A DNA stretch of 64,000 nucleotides from Leptospira perdikensis. Its GTDB lineage: Bacteria > Spirochaetota > Leptospiria > Leptospirales > Leptospiraceae. The translations under genes were made by a program, and so were the position numbers. Of this stretch, positions 9,166 through 18,940 are shown piece after piece. Under the pieces are notes generated by a model. The model saw only the letters and a program-made list of their open reading frames with translations. It was not told the DNA's origin and made no database searches. Positions within the stretch are counted from its first letter, which is position 1, and each line of letters starts with the position of its first letter. The stretch is taken from positions 1-64,000 of the forward strand of contig NZ_RQGA01000014.1 in the NCBI RefSeq assembly GCF_004769575.1, in the 5' to 3' direction.

Positions 9166-10458
9166 ATGATTCTACTTACTTTTAGTTTCTATTTATTGCT
9201 TGTTGTGTTATTAACTTGGTTAAGCTCTCGTGGTATTGTTTTAATCCTGATCATTTCCTGGTGGGGGATTTGGAACTTTTTATCTTATTTTTCCATTTCT
9301 GGAATTCAGATTATCGATATAGATACTCAGTTTGTATATTTTCTTTTTTTCGCTTCTATAACAGCTGCATACATTTCTTTTGAAAGGATAAGTCAAAAAT
9401 GGAAAAATAGAAGTTTTAATTTTTCAAATGTAAAGTCTTTATATAAGATTTTGTTTTGGTTGGCTATCTGTGTTCTTTTGCCTGTTCAGATTTTTTTTGT
9501 TTTTCGAGCGATCTATATATTAACCTTTATTATGCCTCCCGGGATGTATCGAAATGATGTTTTTGGGCTGATTACAGGTACTTCCACTCTGTTCTTTAAT
9601 TCAAATGCCCTGGCTTTACTTCATTCCCTAGTCATAGGTCCGTTTCAATACATATATCTATTTACAGGGCTATCATATTATTTGCTTAGAAGGAAACTTG
9701 GTTTAATTCTAATTGGTGTAACCTTAATTATATTAGATGCAGTAATGATGTTTGGACGTTTCGGGTATCATTTCTTAATTGTTACTTTATTGTTCGGTTT
9801 GATTTTTACTGCCTACTTTAGTGGAATTTCTAAACTAACTCGTCATTCTTTAAAATTGATAGCTGCGTTTTCTTTTCTTGTTCTTTTTTCTCTTTTCATT
9901 ACTTTGAATAAGGGAAATGAAGGAATGATAGAAATCCTTAAAACTTTTGTTGTTACTTACCACACGGAATCTTTTGCGATATTTGATTTAGAATTAAGAA
10001 ACCCAAATTCAATACTGCATAACTATACTTACGGTTTATCGACAATTGGTGGGGTTGAGCGTTACTGGACACTAGTGTTGAATAAACTATCTTATCCAAT
10101 AGTTTCCCAAACAGACATTGTGGGTGCCTATCTTCATCAAAATTTTGTAATTGGCCAGGATTCCTATGGAAGACCACTTTTGTTCAACGCATTTGGTTCA
10201 ATTTTTTTTACAATGTACCGAGATGGTGGTTTAGTAGCGATTTTTGGTTTTGGCACTATTTTTGGTTTTTTATTATCCTATTATTCAATATCGATTAACA
10301 CTAGGGACCCATACCGATTTTCAATGTTATTAGGGTTAGTTTATATTCTCATATATGGAATATTTCAGCCCAGTACTCTTGGGCCAATGTTACCGGCTTT
10401 TGTTTTCATTTTTCTCTTACATCTTTGCTCCCAAATTTATTCCAGAGTCAAAGATTGA
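9166..10458 (+). CDS. O-antigen polymerase-like membrane protein (Wzy candidate)
   Basis: 430 residues with about 12 predicted membrane spans and one larger hydrophilic loop in the second half (roughly 265-335, containing SYGRPLLFNAFG). This matches the general layout of Wzy/oligosaccharide repeat-unit polymerases, which have little sequence conservation. Its position directly before a Wzx-like flippase supports the assignment. It starts two bases after the preceding gene, and the flippase gene starts within its last bases. Another multi-span role cannot be excluded. Confidence 0.6.
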   Translation: MILLTFSFYLLLVVLLTWLSSRGIVLILIISWWGIWNFLSYFSISGIQIIDIDTQFVYFLFFASITAAYISFERISQKWKNRSFNFSNVKSLYKILFWLAICVLLPVQIFFVFRAIYILTFIMPPGMYRNDVFGLITGTSTLFFNSNALALLHSLVIGPFQYIYLFTGLSYYLLRRKLGLILIGVTLIILDAVMMFGRFGYHFLIVTLLFGLIFTAYFSGISKLTRHSLKLIAAFSFLVLFSLFITLNKGNEGMIEILKTFVVTYHTESFAIFDLELRNPNSILHNYTYGLSTIGGVERYWTLVLNKLSYPIVSQTDIVGAYLHQNFVIGQDSYGRPLLFNAFGSIFFTMYRDGGLVAIFGFGTIFGFLLSYYSISINTRDPYRFSMLLGLVYILIYGIFQPSTLGPMLPAFVFIFLLHLCSQIYSRVKD

Positions 10459-11744
10459 AGTTAATTTTTCAAAACAGTATTTGGCTTATCGCAGACAAGT
10501 TATTAAAGTTGTCTGTTGGTCTTTTTGTTAGTATATGGATCGTACGATATCTTGGCCCTGAGTGGTTTGGTAAATTTAATTATATTAATGCCATAATCGT
10601 ACTTTTGGGGACACTAATTACTTTTGGTTCTGAGGGAATATTGGTCCGTATGTTTGTTTCCGAAGTGGAAAAACAGGAAGAGATATTATCTGCTTCGTTT
10701 TCGATTTTCCTTGTTTTTGGTTTTGTTTCATTTATCCTATCATTTTTTGTTATATGGATATTACGACCTACTGATGATTTGTATTTATTGACCTTCCTTT
10801 TATCTCTTCCTTCTCTTTTTAAATGTTTTTCGGTAGTTCGATATATTTACGAAGCAAAATTAGAAGTTCGGTATATAGTATGGATTGAAAATTTTATTTT
10901 TTTGGTTATCTCTGGAATTCGTATATTGATTATATTTTTAAATTTATCCTTTAATTTTCTTTTTTTAACTTTTGCCTTAGAAGGAATCATTACTTCGTTA
11001 TCGATTTATTATTTTTATAATAGAAAGAAAAGTTTTTCACTGTTTCAGGTTTTAAACTCCGAACGAGTTCGAAAAATTCTAAATGATTCATTCCCATTGT
11101 TTATTGCGGGCCTTGCGATTATTGTCTACATGAAGATTGATCAAATTATGATTGGTTCGATGTTGGGTGATTCTGAGCTCGGAATTTATAGCGTTGGTGT
11201 TCGGTGGAGTGAATTTTGGTATTTTATTCCGATCGGCCTTTCTTCTTCTTTTTTTCCTGATTTGATTAAATTAAAAAATGAAAGCGCATCCAATTATGAG
11301 AAACGTTTTAAACTTTTACATGTAATTGTTTTTTGGATCGCCATTTTTGGAGCAGTCGGGATACAGTTTTTTTCCGAAACTTTGATTTTGTTTTTATATG
11401 GCGATTTGTTTTATTCATCCTCTTCGATATTAAAAATACATATATGGTCAGGTATTTTTGTGTTTTTAGGTGTTGCTGGTGGGAATTTCTTTTTAATTGA
11501 AAATCTGCAAAAGTACACCATTTGGAAAAGTTTGTTTGGTTTATTTGTGAACATAATTTTGAATTATGTATGGATTCCGAAATACGGAATTACAGGTGCT
11601 GCAATTGCGACATTGATTTCTCAATTTTGCGCCAGTACACTTTTTCTTGTTTTTTTCAAAGAATTAAGACCACTTTTGAAACTTCAATTTTCGGTTTTTT
11701 TCGTTTGGAATATAAACATAACTTCTTTGAAATCAATTAAGTAA
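10455..11744 (+). CDS. wzx: O-antigen flippase, Wzx/polysaccharide-exporter family
   Basis: About 429 residues with 12 hydrophobic segments. The N-terminus (SIWLIADKLLKLSVGLFVSIWIVRYLGPEWFG, split by the first span) is typical of Wzx/RfbX proteins, as are the KIDQIMIGSMLGDSELGIYSVG segment in the middle and the final paired helices with YGITGAAIATLISQ. It would move undecaprenyl-linked O-units to the periplasmic face. The TTG at 10455 (TTGA overlap with the upstream stop) is preferred, as such overlaps recur in this locus; a TTG at 10425 would add ten residues. Confidence 0.85.
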   Translation: MKLIFQNSIWLIADKLLKLSVGLFVSIWIVRYLGPEWFGKFNYINAIIVLLGTLITFGSEGILVRMFVSEVEKQEEILSASFSIFLVFGFVSFILSFFVIWILRPTDDLYLLTFLLSLPSLFKCFSVVRYIYEAKLEVRYIVWIENFIFLVISGIRILIIFLNLSFNFLFLTFALEGIITSLSIYYFYNRKKSFSLFQVLNSERVRKILNDSFPLFIAGLAIIVYMKIDQIMIGSMLGDSELGIYSVGVRWSEFWYFIPIGLSSSFFPDLIKLKNESASNYEKRFKLLHVIVFWIAIFGAVGIQFFSETLILFLYGDLFYSSSSILKIHIWSGIFVFLGVAGGNFFLIENLQKYTIWKSLFGLFVNIILNYVWIPKYGITGAAIATLISQFCASTLFLVFFKELRPLLKLQFSVFFVWNINITSLKSIK

Positions 11745-11753
11745 ATTAGATCG

Positions 11754-12863
11754 ATGATTAAAAAAATTAGCATATTATTAAGCAAAATCACTAGAGTTTT
11801 TTCTATATTTAGTTCAGAGTACATTCTTGTTTGTAAACTGGATTCGATTGGGGATTATATATTATTTAGAAATTTCCTGCTACCTTTTAAAAAAACTTCA
11901 TTTGTTCAAAATAAAAAGATACTATTAGTAGCAAACAGTTCTTGGAAATCGATCTATGAAAAATACGATAATGAATTTGCTGAAAAAGTTATTTGGGTGA
12001 ATGTTGAAAGAATTATTAAGAATCGAGCCTACAGACTTTTGATTCTTCTAAAGCTTAATTGTTTTAAAATTCATACCGTAGTTCAACCAACGTTTTCTAG
12101 AGATAGTATCGTCGATTTTCTTTTATTGTCATTGTCCTCCAAACGTAAAATTAGTCAAAAAGGAGATGATTTGAATTATTTAACTGAATTTAAGTTAGCT
12201 GCTGATCAAAAGTATGATACATTGATCAACGAAGCCTCCAGAAATCAGTTTGAGTTTGACAGAAATCGGAATTTTTTTTCGCAGCTCGATAAATCATTAT
12301 CTAATATTCAGCTTGATCTTCCTTTTAAAAAATCGGTGGTTGAAAAGAAATATATTTCATTTTTTATTGGTGCGAGTGCTACGTTTAGACAACTTTCTCT
12401 TGATAACCTTTTGTTTATTATTAAACAACTTCTTGATTTTACCGATTTTGAAATTATCATTTTAGGTGGAAAACGGGAATTAGAACACGGTGAAATTTTG
12501 TCTGGGATTTCACCAAGAGTTGTCTCTCAGTGTGGTCGAACTACTTTAGTGGATACAATTGATTTAATTGGAAACTCAAAAGCAGTGCTAACTATGGATT
12601 CTAGTGGATTACATATGGCCATGGCTTCTAAAGTTGCAAAAGTATTTTGTTTTTCTAACGGAAATCATATCTTTCGATTCGTTCCATATCCAGAGAGTTA
12701 TAAACAATTGAAAGTTTTTTTCCCTCCTCTAATTCAAAAGAATTTAAGCTCTGAGAAAGAAACTTTATACCAATCTTTTTCTCGCGGTTCTGTGATCCCG
12801 ATCAATACAATAGATTTTAAGTCCCATGTGGAAGAAATTATAAACGAGTTAAATGCAATATGA
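11754..12863 (+). CDS. GT9-family glycosyltransferase (heptosyltransferase-like)
   Basis: 369 residues. The KLDSIGDYILFRNF motif near residue 29 corresponds to the R/K-LD-x-IGD motif of family GT9. The C-terminal half has the donor-domain pattern FFIGASATFRQLS, IIILGGKRE and LTMDSSGLHMAMA. GT9 enzymes transfer heptose or related sugars in LPS assembly on the cytoplasmic face. The residues around the first motif are more divergent than in WaaC/WaaF, so the sugar should be left open. Ends with a four-base ATGA overlap with the next gene. Confidence 0.78.
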   Translation: MIKKISILLSKITRVFSIFSSEYILVCKLDSIGDYILFRNFLLPFKKTSFVQNKKILLVANSSWKSIYEKYDNEFAEKVIWVNVERIIKNRAYRLLILLKLNCFKIHTVVQPTFSRDSIVDFLLLSLSSKRKISQKGDDLNYLTEFKLAADQKYDTLINEASRNQFEFDRNRNFFSQLDKSLSNIQLDLPFKKSVVEKKYISFFIGASATFRQLSLDNLLFIIKQLLDFTDFEIIILGGKRELEHGEILSGISPRVVSQCGRTTLVDTIDLIGNSKAVLTMDSSGLHMAMASKVAKVFCFSNGNHIFRFVPYPESYKQLKVFFPPLIQKNLSSEKETLYQSFSRGSVIPINTIDFKSHVEEIINELNAI

Positions 12864-13768
12864 AGTTACCTGTTCTATTAATTGGCTTTAATCGACCGGA
12901 TTTAGCTGAAGTTACGTTAAATAGAATTGTAGAATATAATCCATCTAAAATATATTTTGCAGTAGATGGTGCGAGATCTGATAAACCAAAGGAAGCTGCA
13001 AAAGTTCTTGAGGTTCGTAATCTTTTAAAAAAAATTCCCAATTCTATTCCTACAGAAATTCGGTTTTCTGATCAAAATCAAGGTTGCCGTTTAGGTGTTT
13101 CATCAGCAATTTCCTGGTTTTTTGAAAATGAAGAGATGGGTGTTATTCTAGAGGACGATTGTTTTCCCGATTTATCCTTTTTTTCCTTTTGTGAAGAACT
13201 ACTTTTGCGTTACAAAGATGATCCAAAGGTTGGTATGATTTCAGGTGTTAATTTTTTTTATAATCAAATTACTCTAAAGGAGTCATATTTTTATTCAAAA
13301 TACTTTCATATTTGGGGTTGGGCAACCTGGAGAAGGGCTTGGAGTGGTTATAAGTCTGATCAACTAAAGATATCGGAGATTGATTCGGTACTTAAAAAAT
13401 ATTTTAGTGGGACAAGGGCTCGGAAAACTTGGAAGTTTTGGATAGAAGAATCTTCTATTGGTAAGGTCGATACATGGGATCATCAATGGTCATACCATAA
13501 TTGGAAAGAAGGAAGGATTTCTATTATGCCTTCTAAAAATTTGGTTCAGAATTTAGGTTTTCGAGAAGACGGAACTCATACTATTGACCAAAATTCAAGT
13601 TTTGCAAATTTAAAATTAGAACAGATACAGTATCCTTTAATACATCCAACTCAATTAATTCTCAAAGATTTTTTCCATAACTTTGTCGAGATATATTACT
13701 ATCCGTCGAGAATTAAAAAGCTGATACTGAAAATAAAGATATATATATATAATATAATTGGAAATTAG
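12860..13768 (+). CDS. GT2/GNT-I-like glycosyltransferase
   Basis: 302 residues. The sequence begins KLPVLLIGFNRPDLAEVTLNRI and continues with FAVDGAR and a VILEDDCFPD segment, where Asp-Asp would be the metal/nucleotide-binding DxD equivalent. HIWGWATWRRAW follows in the acceptor part. This is the pattern of O-antigen proteins often annotated as HlpA-like or GT2 transferases. It is translationally linked to the upstream GT9 gene. Sugar specificity cannot be read. Confidence 0.7.
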   Translation: MKLPVLLIGFNRPDLAEVTLNRIVEYNPSKIYFAVDGARSDKPKEAAKVLEVRNLLKKIPNSIPTEIRFSDQNQGCRLGVSSAISWFFENEEMGVILEDDCFPDLSFFSFCEELLLRYKDDPKVGMISGVNFFYNQITLKESYFYSKYFHIWGWATWRRAWSGYKSDQLKISEIDSVLKKYFSGTRARKTWKFWIEESSIGKVDTWDHQWSYHNWKEGRISIMPSKNLVQNLGFREDGTHTIDQNSSFANLKLEQIQYPLIHPTQLILKDFFHNFVEIYYYPSRIKKLILKIKIYIYNIIGN

Positions 13769-13769
13769 A

Positions 13770-14729
13770 ATGGGATTGATTAAACAAATTTTAAGAAAAT
13801 TGGTAAGACCTTTGTTGGGTGAAGTTCTAGAAAAACAATATCAACTCATTGAAAAAATTGAAAATCTGCATATTTCAATCGGAGAGTTACAATCAAGATT
13901 AAATCAAAATACGGATCACCAAAGTTTTACAAATAGTGGATTTAAAGTATTTTCACAATGGGATGAAGATGGCCAAATAGATTTTATTATAAATAGAATT
14001 CCTGAAATGCCAAAATCGTATATTGAATTCGGCGTAGAAAATTATTCTGAATCAAATACTCGTTATCTCATGATGAGTCGGCATTGGGATGGCCTTATAA
14101 TCGATGGATCTAAAACTAATATTGATTATATTCGAAAACAAAATTACTTTTGGCAAAATTCTTTACGGGCGGTAAATGCCTTTATTACAAAGGAAAACAT
14201 TAATTCTTTGATTTTAAATAATGATTTTTCTGGTGATATTGGAATACTGAGCGTGGATATTGACGGAAATGATTATTGGGTTTTAGAACAAATCAATTGT
14301 GTTACACCCGTTTTGGTAATTGCGGAAATTAATAATTTATTTGGTCCTGAAAAGAAAATTTCTATACCTTATGATCCGAATTTTCAAAGATTTAACGCTC
14401 ACTATTCTGGATTGTATTATGGAGCTTCCTTGCCAGCGTTTACCGGTCTTATGGATCAGAAAGGTTATCAATTGATTGGTTGCAATAACATTTGTAATAA
14501 TGCATTTTTTGTCCGAAATGATTTTGCTGGAAGGTTTCAGGTGAAATCAGCGAAAGAGGCATATTCGCTGAATCCTGCCAGGGAATCAAGAGATGAAAAC
14601 GGAAATCTTTCTTACGCCACAGGCTCTGCAAATCAAATTGATATCATTGCAAATTTACCTATTTTTAATTTTGAAACCGACTCCGTGGAAAAAATAGGCA
14701 TGTTACTTGGTAGAAAATTGCAATTGTAG
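13770..14729 (+). CDS. Unrecognised O-antigen-locus protein, possibly FkbM-like methyltransferase
   Basis: About 319 residues. The N-terminus is an amphipathic, possibly coiled segment (residues about 15-50), followed by a globular domain with YIEFGVENYSESNTRY, LIIDGS and the striking LSVDIDGNDYWVL. The order Glu-Phe-Gly, a later Asp strand and an Asp-rich strand resembles the SAM-binding layout of FkbM-like methyltransferases, but no clear GxGxG is present, so this is only a suggestion. The ATG at 13770 has GGAAAT about nine bases upstream; a TTG at 13758 would overlap the previous gene. 103 bases follow with nothing recognisable. Confidence 0.5.
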   Translation: MGLIKQILRKLVRPLLGEVLEKQYQLIEKIENLHISIGELQSRLNQNTDHQSFTNSGFKVFSQWDEDGQIDFIINRIPEMPKSYIEFGVENYSESNTRYLMMSRHWDGLIIDGSKTNIDYIRKQNYFWQNSLRAVNAFITKENINSLILNNDFSGDIGILSVDIDGNDYWVLEQINCVTPVLVIAEINNLFGPEKKISIPYDPNFQRFNAHYSGLYYGASLPAFTGLMDQKGYQLIGCNNICNNAFFVRNDFAGRFQVKSAKEAYSLNPARESRDENGNLSYATGSANQIDIIANLPIFNFETDSVEKIGMLLGRKLQL

Positions 14730-14832
14730 TATTTAAAAATAATACGATCAATTTCGTTATCTAACCCAAAAACCATTTGTTTGTAATTAGAATGAAAACT
14801 CTGAATTGGTTGATTAGGTAAACTTAAATACA

Positions 14833-15825
14833 ATGTTACAGATTAAAAATTTACATATCAGAGATTTTATATTTAAAATCGGATTGATTCTTGGGTTTGT
14901 TGCAATCGCTTTACTTTTTACTGGCTTACATAACCAATTGAATTTTAATTTTATCGGCCATGATAATTTTCTTTCTCATGATTATGGGAAACCATTCGTT
15001 TCCAGAGCGTTGACAAGTTGGATTGGTCAATATATCAAAGGAAAAACAGATTATACATCGGAAGAAATTGTTTATTTTCTTGAGTTTGTTGGGCATTTTT
15101 CAATTTTTTTCTCATATTATCTATACTCAAAGTTATACGGTAGTAAAGAGTTTGCGCTCGTATCTACTGTATTTCTGATGTTGTTAATTCCTTGGTTTTT
15201 ATTTTTGCCAAGGTATATGCCATTGTATTTTTTGTATGATACATATTCGATTTTGTTTTGTATTCTTTTGTTGTTCTCGCTACAAACTCAGTCCTTTGTT
15301 ACTTTTGCTTTTTTGATTGCCATAGCTACTTTGAATCGAGAGACTTCTTTGATATTTATTGTATGTTACTTTCTTGTGCATTGGAAATTTGGATCCCGAT
15401 GGAAACTTTTGTTGAAGACTAGTTTCTTATTAGGTCTTTGGTTCGGAATCAAACTTTCTTTAAATTTCCTTTTTGCAGACAAGAGTGGTGCTGTTTATCA
15501 AGATCAGTATTGGTCTAATCTAAGTTTTTTTACATCGACTATGTATGAAATTCAGAATCCTAGTTTTTTTGAAGGTTATTACCGCTTGGCTTTTCTGATT
15601 TTTCCTTTTTTACTTTTATCTCCGTTTTATTTTAGAAATAATATTAAAATATTGCCTATCAGATTGCGGCGAATGCTTCCTGTTGGCTGGTTGGTTTTGA
15701 TTGTATATTTGTATACCGCTAATATCTATGAATATCGAATATTTGCAGAATTTTTACCCCTTTATTCTTTGCCACTGATGATCATATTGAAAAATAGGAT
15801 ACTTTTGAATCTTAATGAAATCTAA
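14833..15825 (+). CDS. Polytopic membrane protein of unknown function
   Basis: 330 residues with about nine hydrophobic segments. A hydrophilic first loop (residues about 35-75) includes HDNFLSHDYGKPFVSRALTSW, read here in two parts, and there are conserved-looking YDTYS and LNRETS motifs in or next to later spans. The acidic first loop and Arg in later loops would suit a GT-C or polymerase-like enzyme, but no family signature is certain. The next gene starts 11 bases before its end, so the two are probably co-translated. Confidence 0.5.
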   Translation: MLQIKNLHIRDFIFKIGLILGFVAIALLFTGLHNQLNFNFIGHDNFLSHDYGKPFVSRALTSWIGQYIKGKTDYTSEEIVYFLEFVGHFSIFFSYYLYSKLYGSKEFALVSTVFLMLLIPWFLFLPRYMPLYFLYDTYSILFCILLLFSLQTQSFVTFAFLIAIATLNRETSLIFIVCYFLVHWKFGSRWKLLLKTSFLLGLWFGIKLSLNFLFADKSGAVYQDQYWSNLSFFTSTMYEIQNPSFFEGYYRLAFLIFPFLLLSPFYFRNNIKILPIRLRRMLPVGWLVLIVYLYTANIYEYRIFAEFLPLYSLPLMIILKNRILLNLNEI

Positions 15826-16579
15826 ATCTAAAACACCTAAAATATCAATTATCACAATTGTATTGAATAACAGAATTTTTTTGGACCATACAATACAAAG
15901 TGTAGCAAGTCAAGAGTTTACAAACTATGAATATATTATTATTGATGGGGGCTCTACAGACGGAACGAAAGAGCTAATAAAAGATTCAGAGAAGAAGATT
16001 GATTATTGGGTAAGTGAACCTGATCGCGGAATTTATGACGCTATGAATAAAGGTGCCAAACTTGCAAAGGGAGAGTGGCTTCTTTTTCTCAATGCTGGGG
16101 ATAGATTTGCTAATCCTAAAGTTTTATCTGACATTTTTCAGTTAAATAATTTGAATACATACGATTTTATTTTTGGTAATTGGTATACGTGTAATTTACT
16201 CAAAACTCCGGATTTATTAATTCCTGGCACGGCAAGTTATGAGCGGGGAGCCATTTTACATCAGTCCGTAGTTTATAAAAAAAAATTACATGAAGTTTAT
16301 GGTTATTATTTGTTAACGCCTAAACTAATCATTTCTGATTATATATTTTTTCTTTCCATTCCGAGAAATCTCGTATTTCATTTTGAACATCCTATTTCAA
16401 TTAATGATAACACGGGAGTTTCGACTGCGCCTTGGTCTTATAAACAAAAGTTAGCAATTGATTATGTTTTTAGAAGGATAACTGCATTTCGATTGGTTGT
16501 CTTGTATTTGAAATTTCACATTCCTCGGTTTGATTTATATTTATCTAAGAAACTATCGGAATTATTTACAAAGCACTAA
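15815..16579 (+). CDS. GT2 glycosyltransferase (WcaA-like)
   Basis: 254 residues of a soluble GT-A enzyme. PKISIITIVLNN starts the nucleotide-binding strand, IIIDGGSTDGT is the second motif, and LFLNAGDRF is the metal-site variant typical of WcaA-like transferases that have NAGD in place of DxD. ILHQSVVYKK follows in the acceptor region. It overlaps the upstream membrane protein gene by 11 bases and is the last gene of the + strand run that begins at the left edge; hairpins follow at 16599. Confidence 0.82.
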   Translation: MKSKSKTPKISIITIVLNNRIFLDHTIQSVASQEFTNYEYIIIDGGSTDGTKELIKDSEKKIDYWVSEPDRGIYDAMNKGAKLAKGEWLLFLNAGDRFANPKVLSDIFQLNNLNTYDFIFGNWYTCNLLKTPDLLIPGTASYERGAILHQSVVYKKKLHEVYGYYLLTPKLIISDYIFFLSIPRNLVFHFEHPISINDNTGVSTAPWSYKQKLAIDYVFRRITAFRLVVLYLKFHIPRFDLYLSKKLSELFTKH

Positions 16580-16598
16580 GGTTTAAATTCTTTGAGGC

Positions 16599-16711
16599 AA
16601 CCGGATAGAGAATATATTCTGTCTGGTTAACTTTTGCAATTGTCGTCATTTTCGAACACCACTAAGGTGAGGAAACAGGAAAGACAAACATTAAAGAAGG
16701 ATTGGATCCTT
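16599..16711. terminator. Convergent intergenic region with hairpins (candidate terminators)
   Basis: Between two converging genes. Bases 16599-16628 can form a 12-pair stem (three G-U) with a six-base loop, followed by AACTTTTG, a weak + strand terminator. CACC/GGTG at 16657-16669 forms a small hairpin. AAGGAT/ATCCTT at 16697-16711 is a six-pair stem that could serve the minus-strand gene. The U-runs are short, so efficiency is uncertain. Confidence 0.4.
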
Positions 16712-16730
16712 TAAAAGCATAAATCTTCGA

Positions 16731-17657
16731 TCAGTTATTGAGAAGATCAATATGATTTATAGGATAGTATTGATTTGTTTCTAAAAGATCGTTGATTTCG
16801 TGAGTTAAATTTTTTGACAGAAGGGCTTTGATTAGATCCCTTTTTAGGAAAGGAAATCCATGTTCGGTGATGATTGTATTCCAGAATACATGGGTCGGGT
16901 TAATATAGTAAGTTTTGTCAGTGTTTGGACTTAATGAAATAAAGGGTATAAACACAGACATTTTAAAATGGTTTTTTTTCCAATATTTAGTGCCTCCGAC
17001 TTCATACTCTAGAATGAGTAGTTTTTTCCATCGAGTTGGATAAAAAACAAATTGGTTCCAAAACCTTTCAAAAGCTTCCGATTTTAATACATTATTTTGG
17101 AAAACTAAAAAGTAACTCATTAAGTGGTAATCGAACTCGTAAGAGTCTGTAAGTCCCCAGACATCTATATCTGTATTTACGAATTTTGAAAAGATTGGTT
17201 GAAGAGGTGTTAGAGGACCATACACACTATCATTCGTTAGAACAATTTGTTCATATGATTTCCAGTCTTTTGTTTCTGATAACCCAACTTTCCAGGAACC
17301 AAAATCATAACCGAAGTTTTCTCTCCAGATATATTGTTTTATGAAAGGCCGAATGGATTCGATTTCTTCTGGTAGTGAAATTGGAGATGTATCAATTAAT
17401 ACAATATCGGATCCAAGCTCGTGTAATTTACGTAAATAAAATGTTAAATTTTTGGAAACTTTTCCAGTTGTACTAAAAGTAGAAAACAAAACCAATCGAT
17501 TGAATTGTTTTTCACGGAATACCGTGTTTACATAGATTTCCGGGACGACAGCCAAAAATATTCTTCGGAATAATTTTGACTTATGGGCAATATATAATAA
17601 TCTTAGAATTAATTCTTTGAAAAGTATCTTCGTTTTCTTTTTTTGAAGTTTAATCAT
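16731..17657 (-). CDS. RgpF-like (rhamnan synthesis F) glycosyltransferase-associated protein
   Basis: About 308 residues. The core VLFSTFSTTGKVSKNL, a strand with IVLIDTSP, ENFGYDFGSWKVGL and LTNDSVYGPL is the signature of rhamnan synthesis protein F, found in rhamnose-polysaccharide loci. That fits the dTDP-rhamnose genes 2 kb downstream. The gene is reversed relative to the locus. The ATG at 17657 is used; a TTG at 17678 is also in frame and neither has a convincing Shine-Dalgarno. The 139 bases up to glf are a divergent, very AT-rich promoter region. Confidence 0.75.
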   Translation of the reverse strand: MIKLQKKKTKILFKELILRLLYIAHKSKLFRRIFLAVVPEIYVNTVFREKQFNRLVLFSTFSTTGKVSKNLTFYLRKLHELGSDIVLIDTSPISLPEEIESIRPFIKQYIWRENFGYDFGSWKVGLSETKDWKSYEQIVLTNDSVYGPLTPLQPIFSKFVNTDIDVWGLTDSYEFDYHLMSYFLVFQNNVLKSEAFERFWNQFVFYPTRWKKLLILEYEVGGTKYWKKNHFKMSVFIPFISLSPNTDKTYYINPTHVFWNTIITEHGFPFLKRDLIKALLSKNLTHEINDLLETNQYYPINHIDLLNN

Positions 17658-17796
17658 GAAGGATTTCTGTAAAAACAATCGAACTAAGAATTTATAAAAA
17701 CTTAGATCTTTATCTTCTGTAAACTGTTTTAAGAGAAAAATTTAAAATATTCTGAAAATCCCTTGATATCGTATAACCTTTTATTTTTTTACTAAT

Positions 17797-18939
17797 ATGG
17801 ATTATTCACGGTTTCCCATTGTTGTTGTAGGGTCGGGTTTTTTTGGCTCGGTCATTGCTGAGAGAGTTGCTTCTGAATTAAAAAAAGAAGTTCTCGTAAT
17901 TGAAAAGAGAAATCATATCGGCGGAAATTGTTATTCCGAAATCAATCCAGAAACCGGAATTGAATTCCATACCTATGGAACTCATATTTTCCATACTTCT
18001 AATCAAAAGGTTTGGGATTATATCCACGGTTTTACTGAATTCAATAATTATTATCATCAGGTCCTAACAACTTTTAAAAATAAAGTCTACCAAATGCCTA
18101 TCAATTTGGAGACAATCAATCAGTATTACGGTTTGAATCTCAAACCGTATGAGGTAGATTCTTTTTTAGAAAAGGAGAAGGCCAAAGAAAAATTCGACCA
18201 TCCACCGCAAAACTTTGAAGAAAAAGCAGTATCATTGATCGGTCGACCTTTGTATGAAGCGTTCATTAAAGGTTATACAAAGAAACAATGGAACAAAGAT
18301 CCTAAAGAGTTACCTGAGTTTATTTTAAACCGTTTGCCCATTCGTAAAAATTACAATGAAAGTTACTACTATAGTCGGTGGCAGGGGATTCCTAAGGATG
18401 GTTATGGGAAGATTTTCGAAAGGATGCTTGCGAATCCTTTGATCACAACTTGTCTGAATACCAATTTTTTTGACATAAAGGATAAAATTCCCAAAGAAAC
18501 AATTTTAATCTATAGTGGTCCAATAGATCAATACTTTGATTATAAGTTTGGCAAATTGGAATATCGTACTCTGCGTTTTGAAACAGAAATACATCCTGTT
18601 GATGATTACCAAGGTACATCCGTTATGAATTATGCTGAAGAAGAAGTTCCTTTTACCAGAATTCATGAACCAAGGCATTTACATCCAGAAAGAACTTATG
18701 GAAACTCAACGTTAACCATTAAAGAATTTTCATCATTAGATGACGGATCCAATCCATACTATCCTATTAATGATAAGCGAAATACTGATCTAGTAAAGGT
18801 TTATCGAAAGGAAGCTGATTCTTTGAAAAATGTTTTTATCAGTGGTAGGTTGGGCGATTATAAGTATTTCGATATGCACGAAACAATTGATGCTGCCCTG
18901 ACATTATTCGAAAATCAAATCCGTTCGAGATTGGGATAA
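17797..18939 (+). CDS. glf: UDP-galactopyranose mutase
   Basis: 380 residues, the usual Glf length. The FAD-binding motif VVGSGFFGSVIAE is at the N-terminus, then VIEKRNHIGGN and the THIFHT segment. Further motifs are FIKGYTKKQW, RIPIRKNYNESYYY (in part), TRIHEPRH and the C-terminal GRLGDYKYFDMHE segment that binds flavin. The enzyme makes UDP-galactofuranose, so Galf is a probable O-antigen component. No Shine-Dalgarno is visible before the ATG (the upstream 18 bases are almost pure A/T). It converges with the minus-strand glycosyltransferase, one base away. Confidence 0.95.
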   Translation: MDYSRFPIVVVGSGFFGSVIAERVASELKKEVLVIEKRNHIGGNCYSEINPETGIEFHTYGTHIFHTSNQKVWDYIHGFTEFNNYYHQVLTTFKNKVYQMPINLETINQYYGLNLKPYEVDSFLEKEKAKEKFDHPPQNFEEKAVSLIGRPLYEAFIKGYTKKQWNKDPKELPEFILNRLPIRKNYNESYYYSRWQGIPKDGYGKIFERMLANPLITTCLNTNFFDIKDKIPKETILIYSGPIDQYFDYKFGKLEYRTLRFETEIHPVDDYQGTSVMNYAEEEVPFTRIHEPRHLHPERTYGNSTLTIKEFSSLDDGSNPYYPINDKRNTDLVKVYRKEADSLKNVFISGRLGDYKYFDMHETIDAALTLFENQIRSRLG

Positions 18940-18940
18940 C

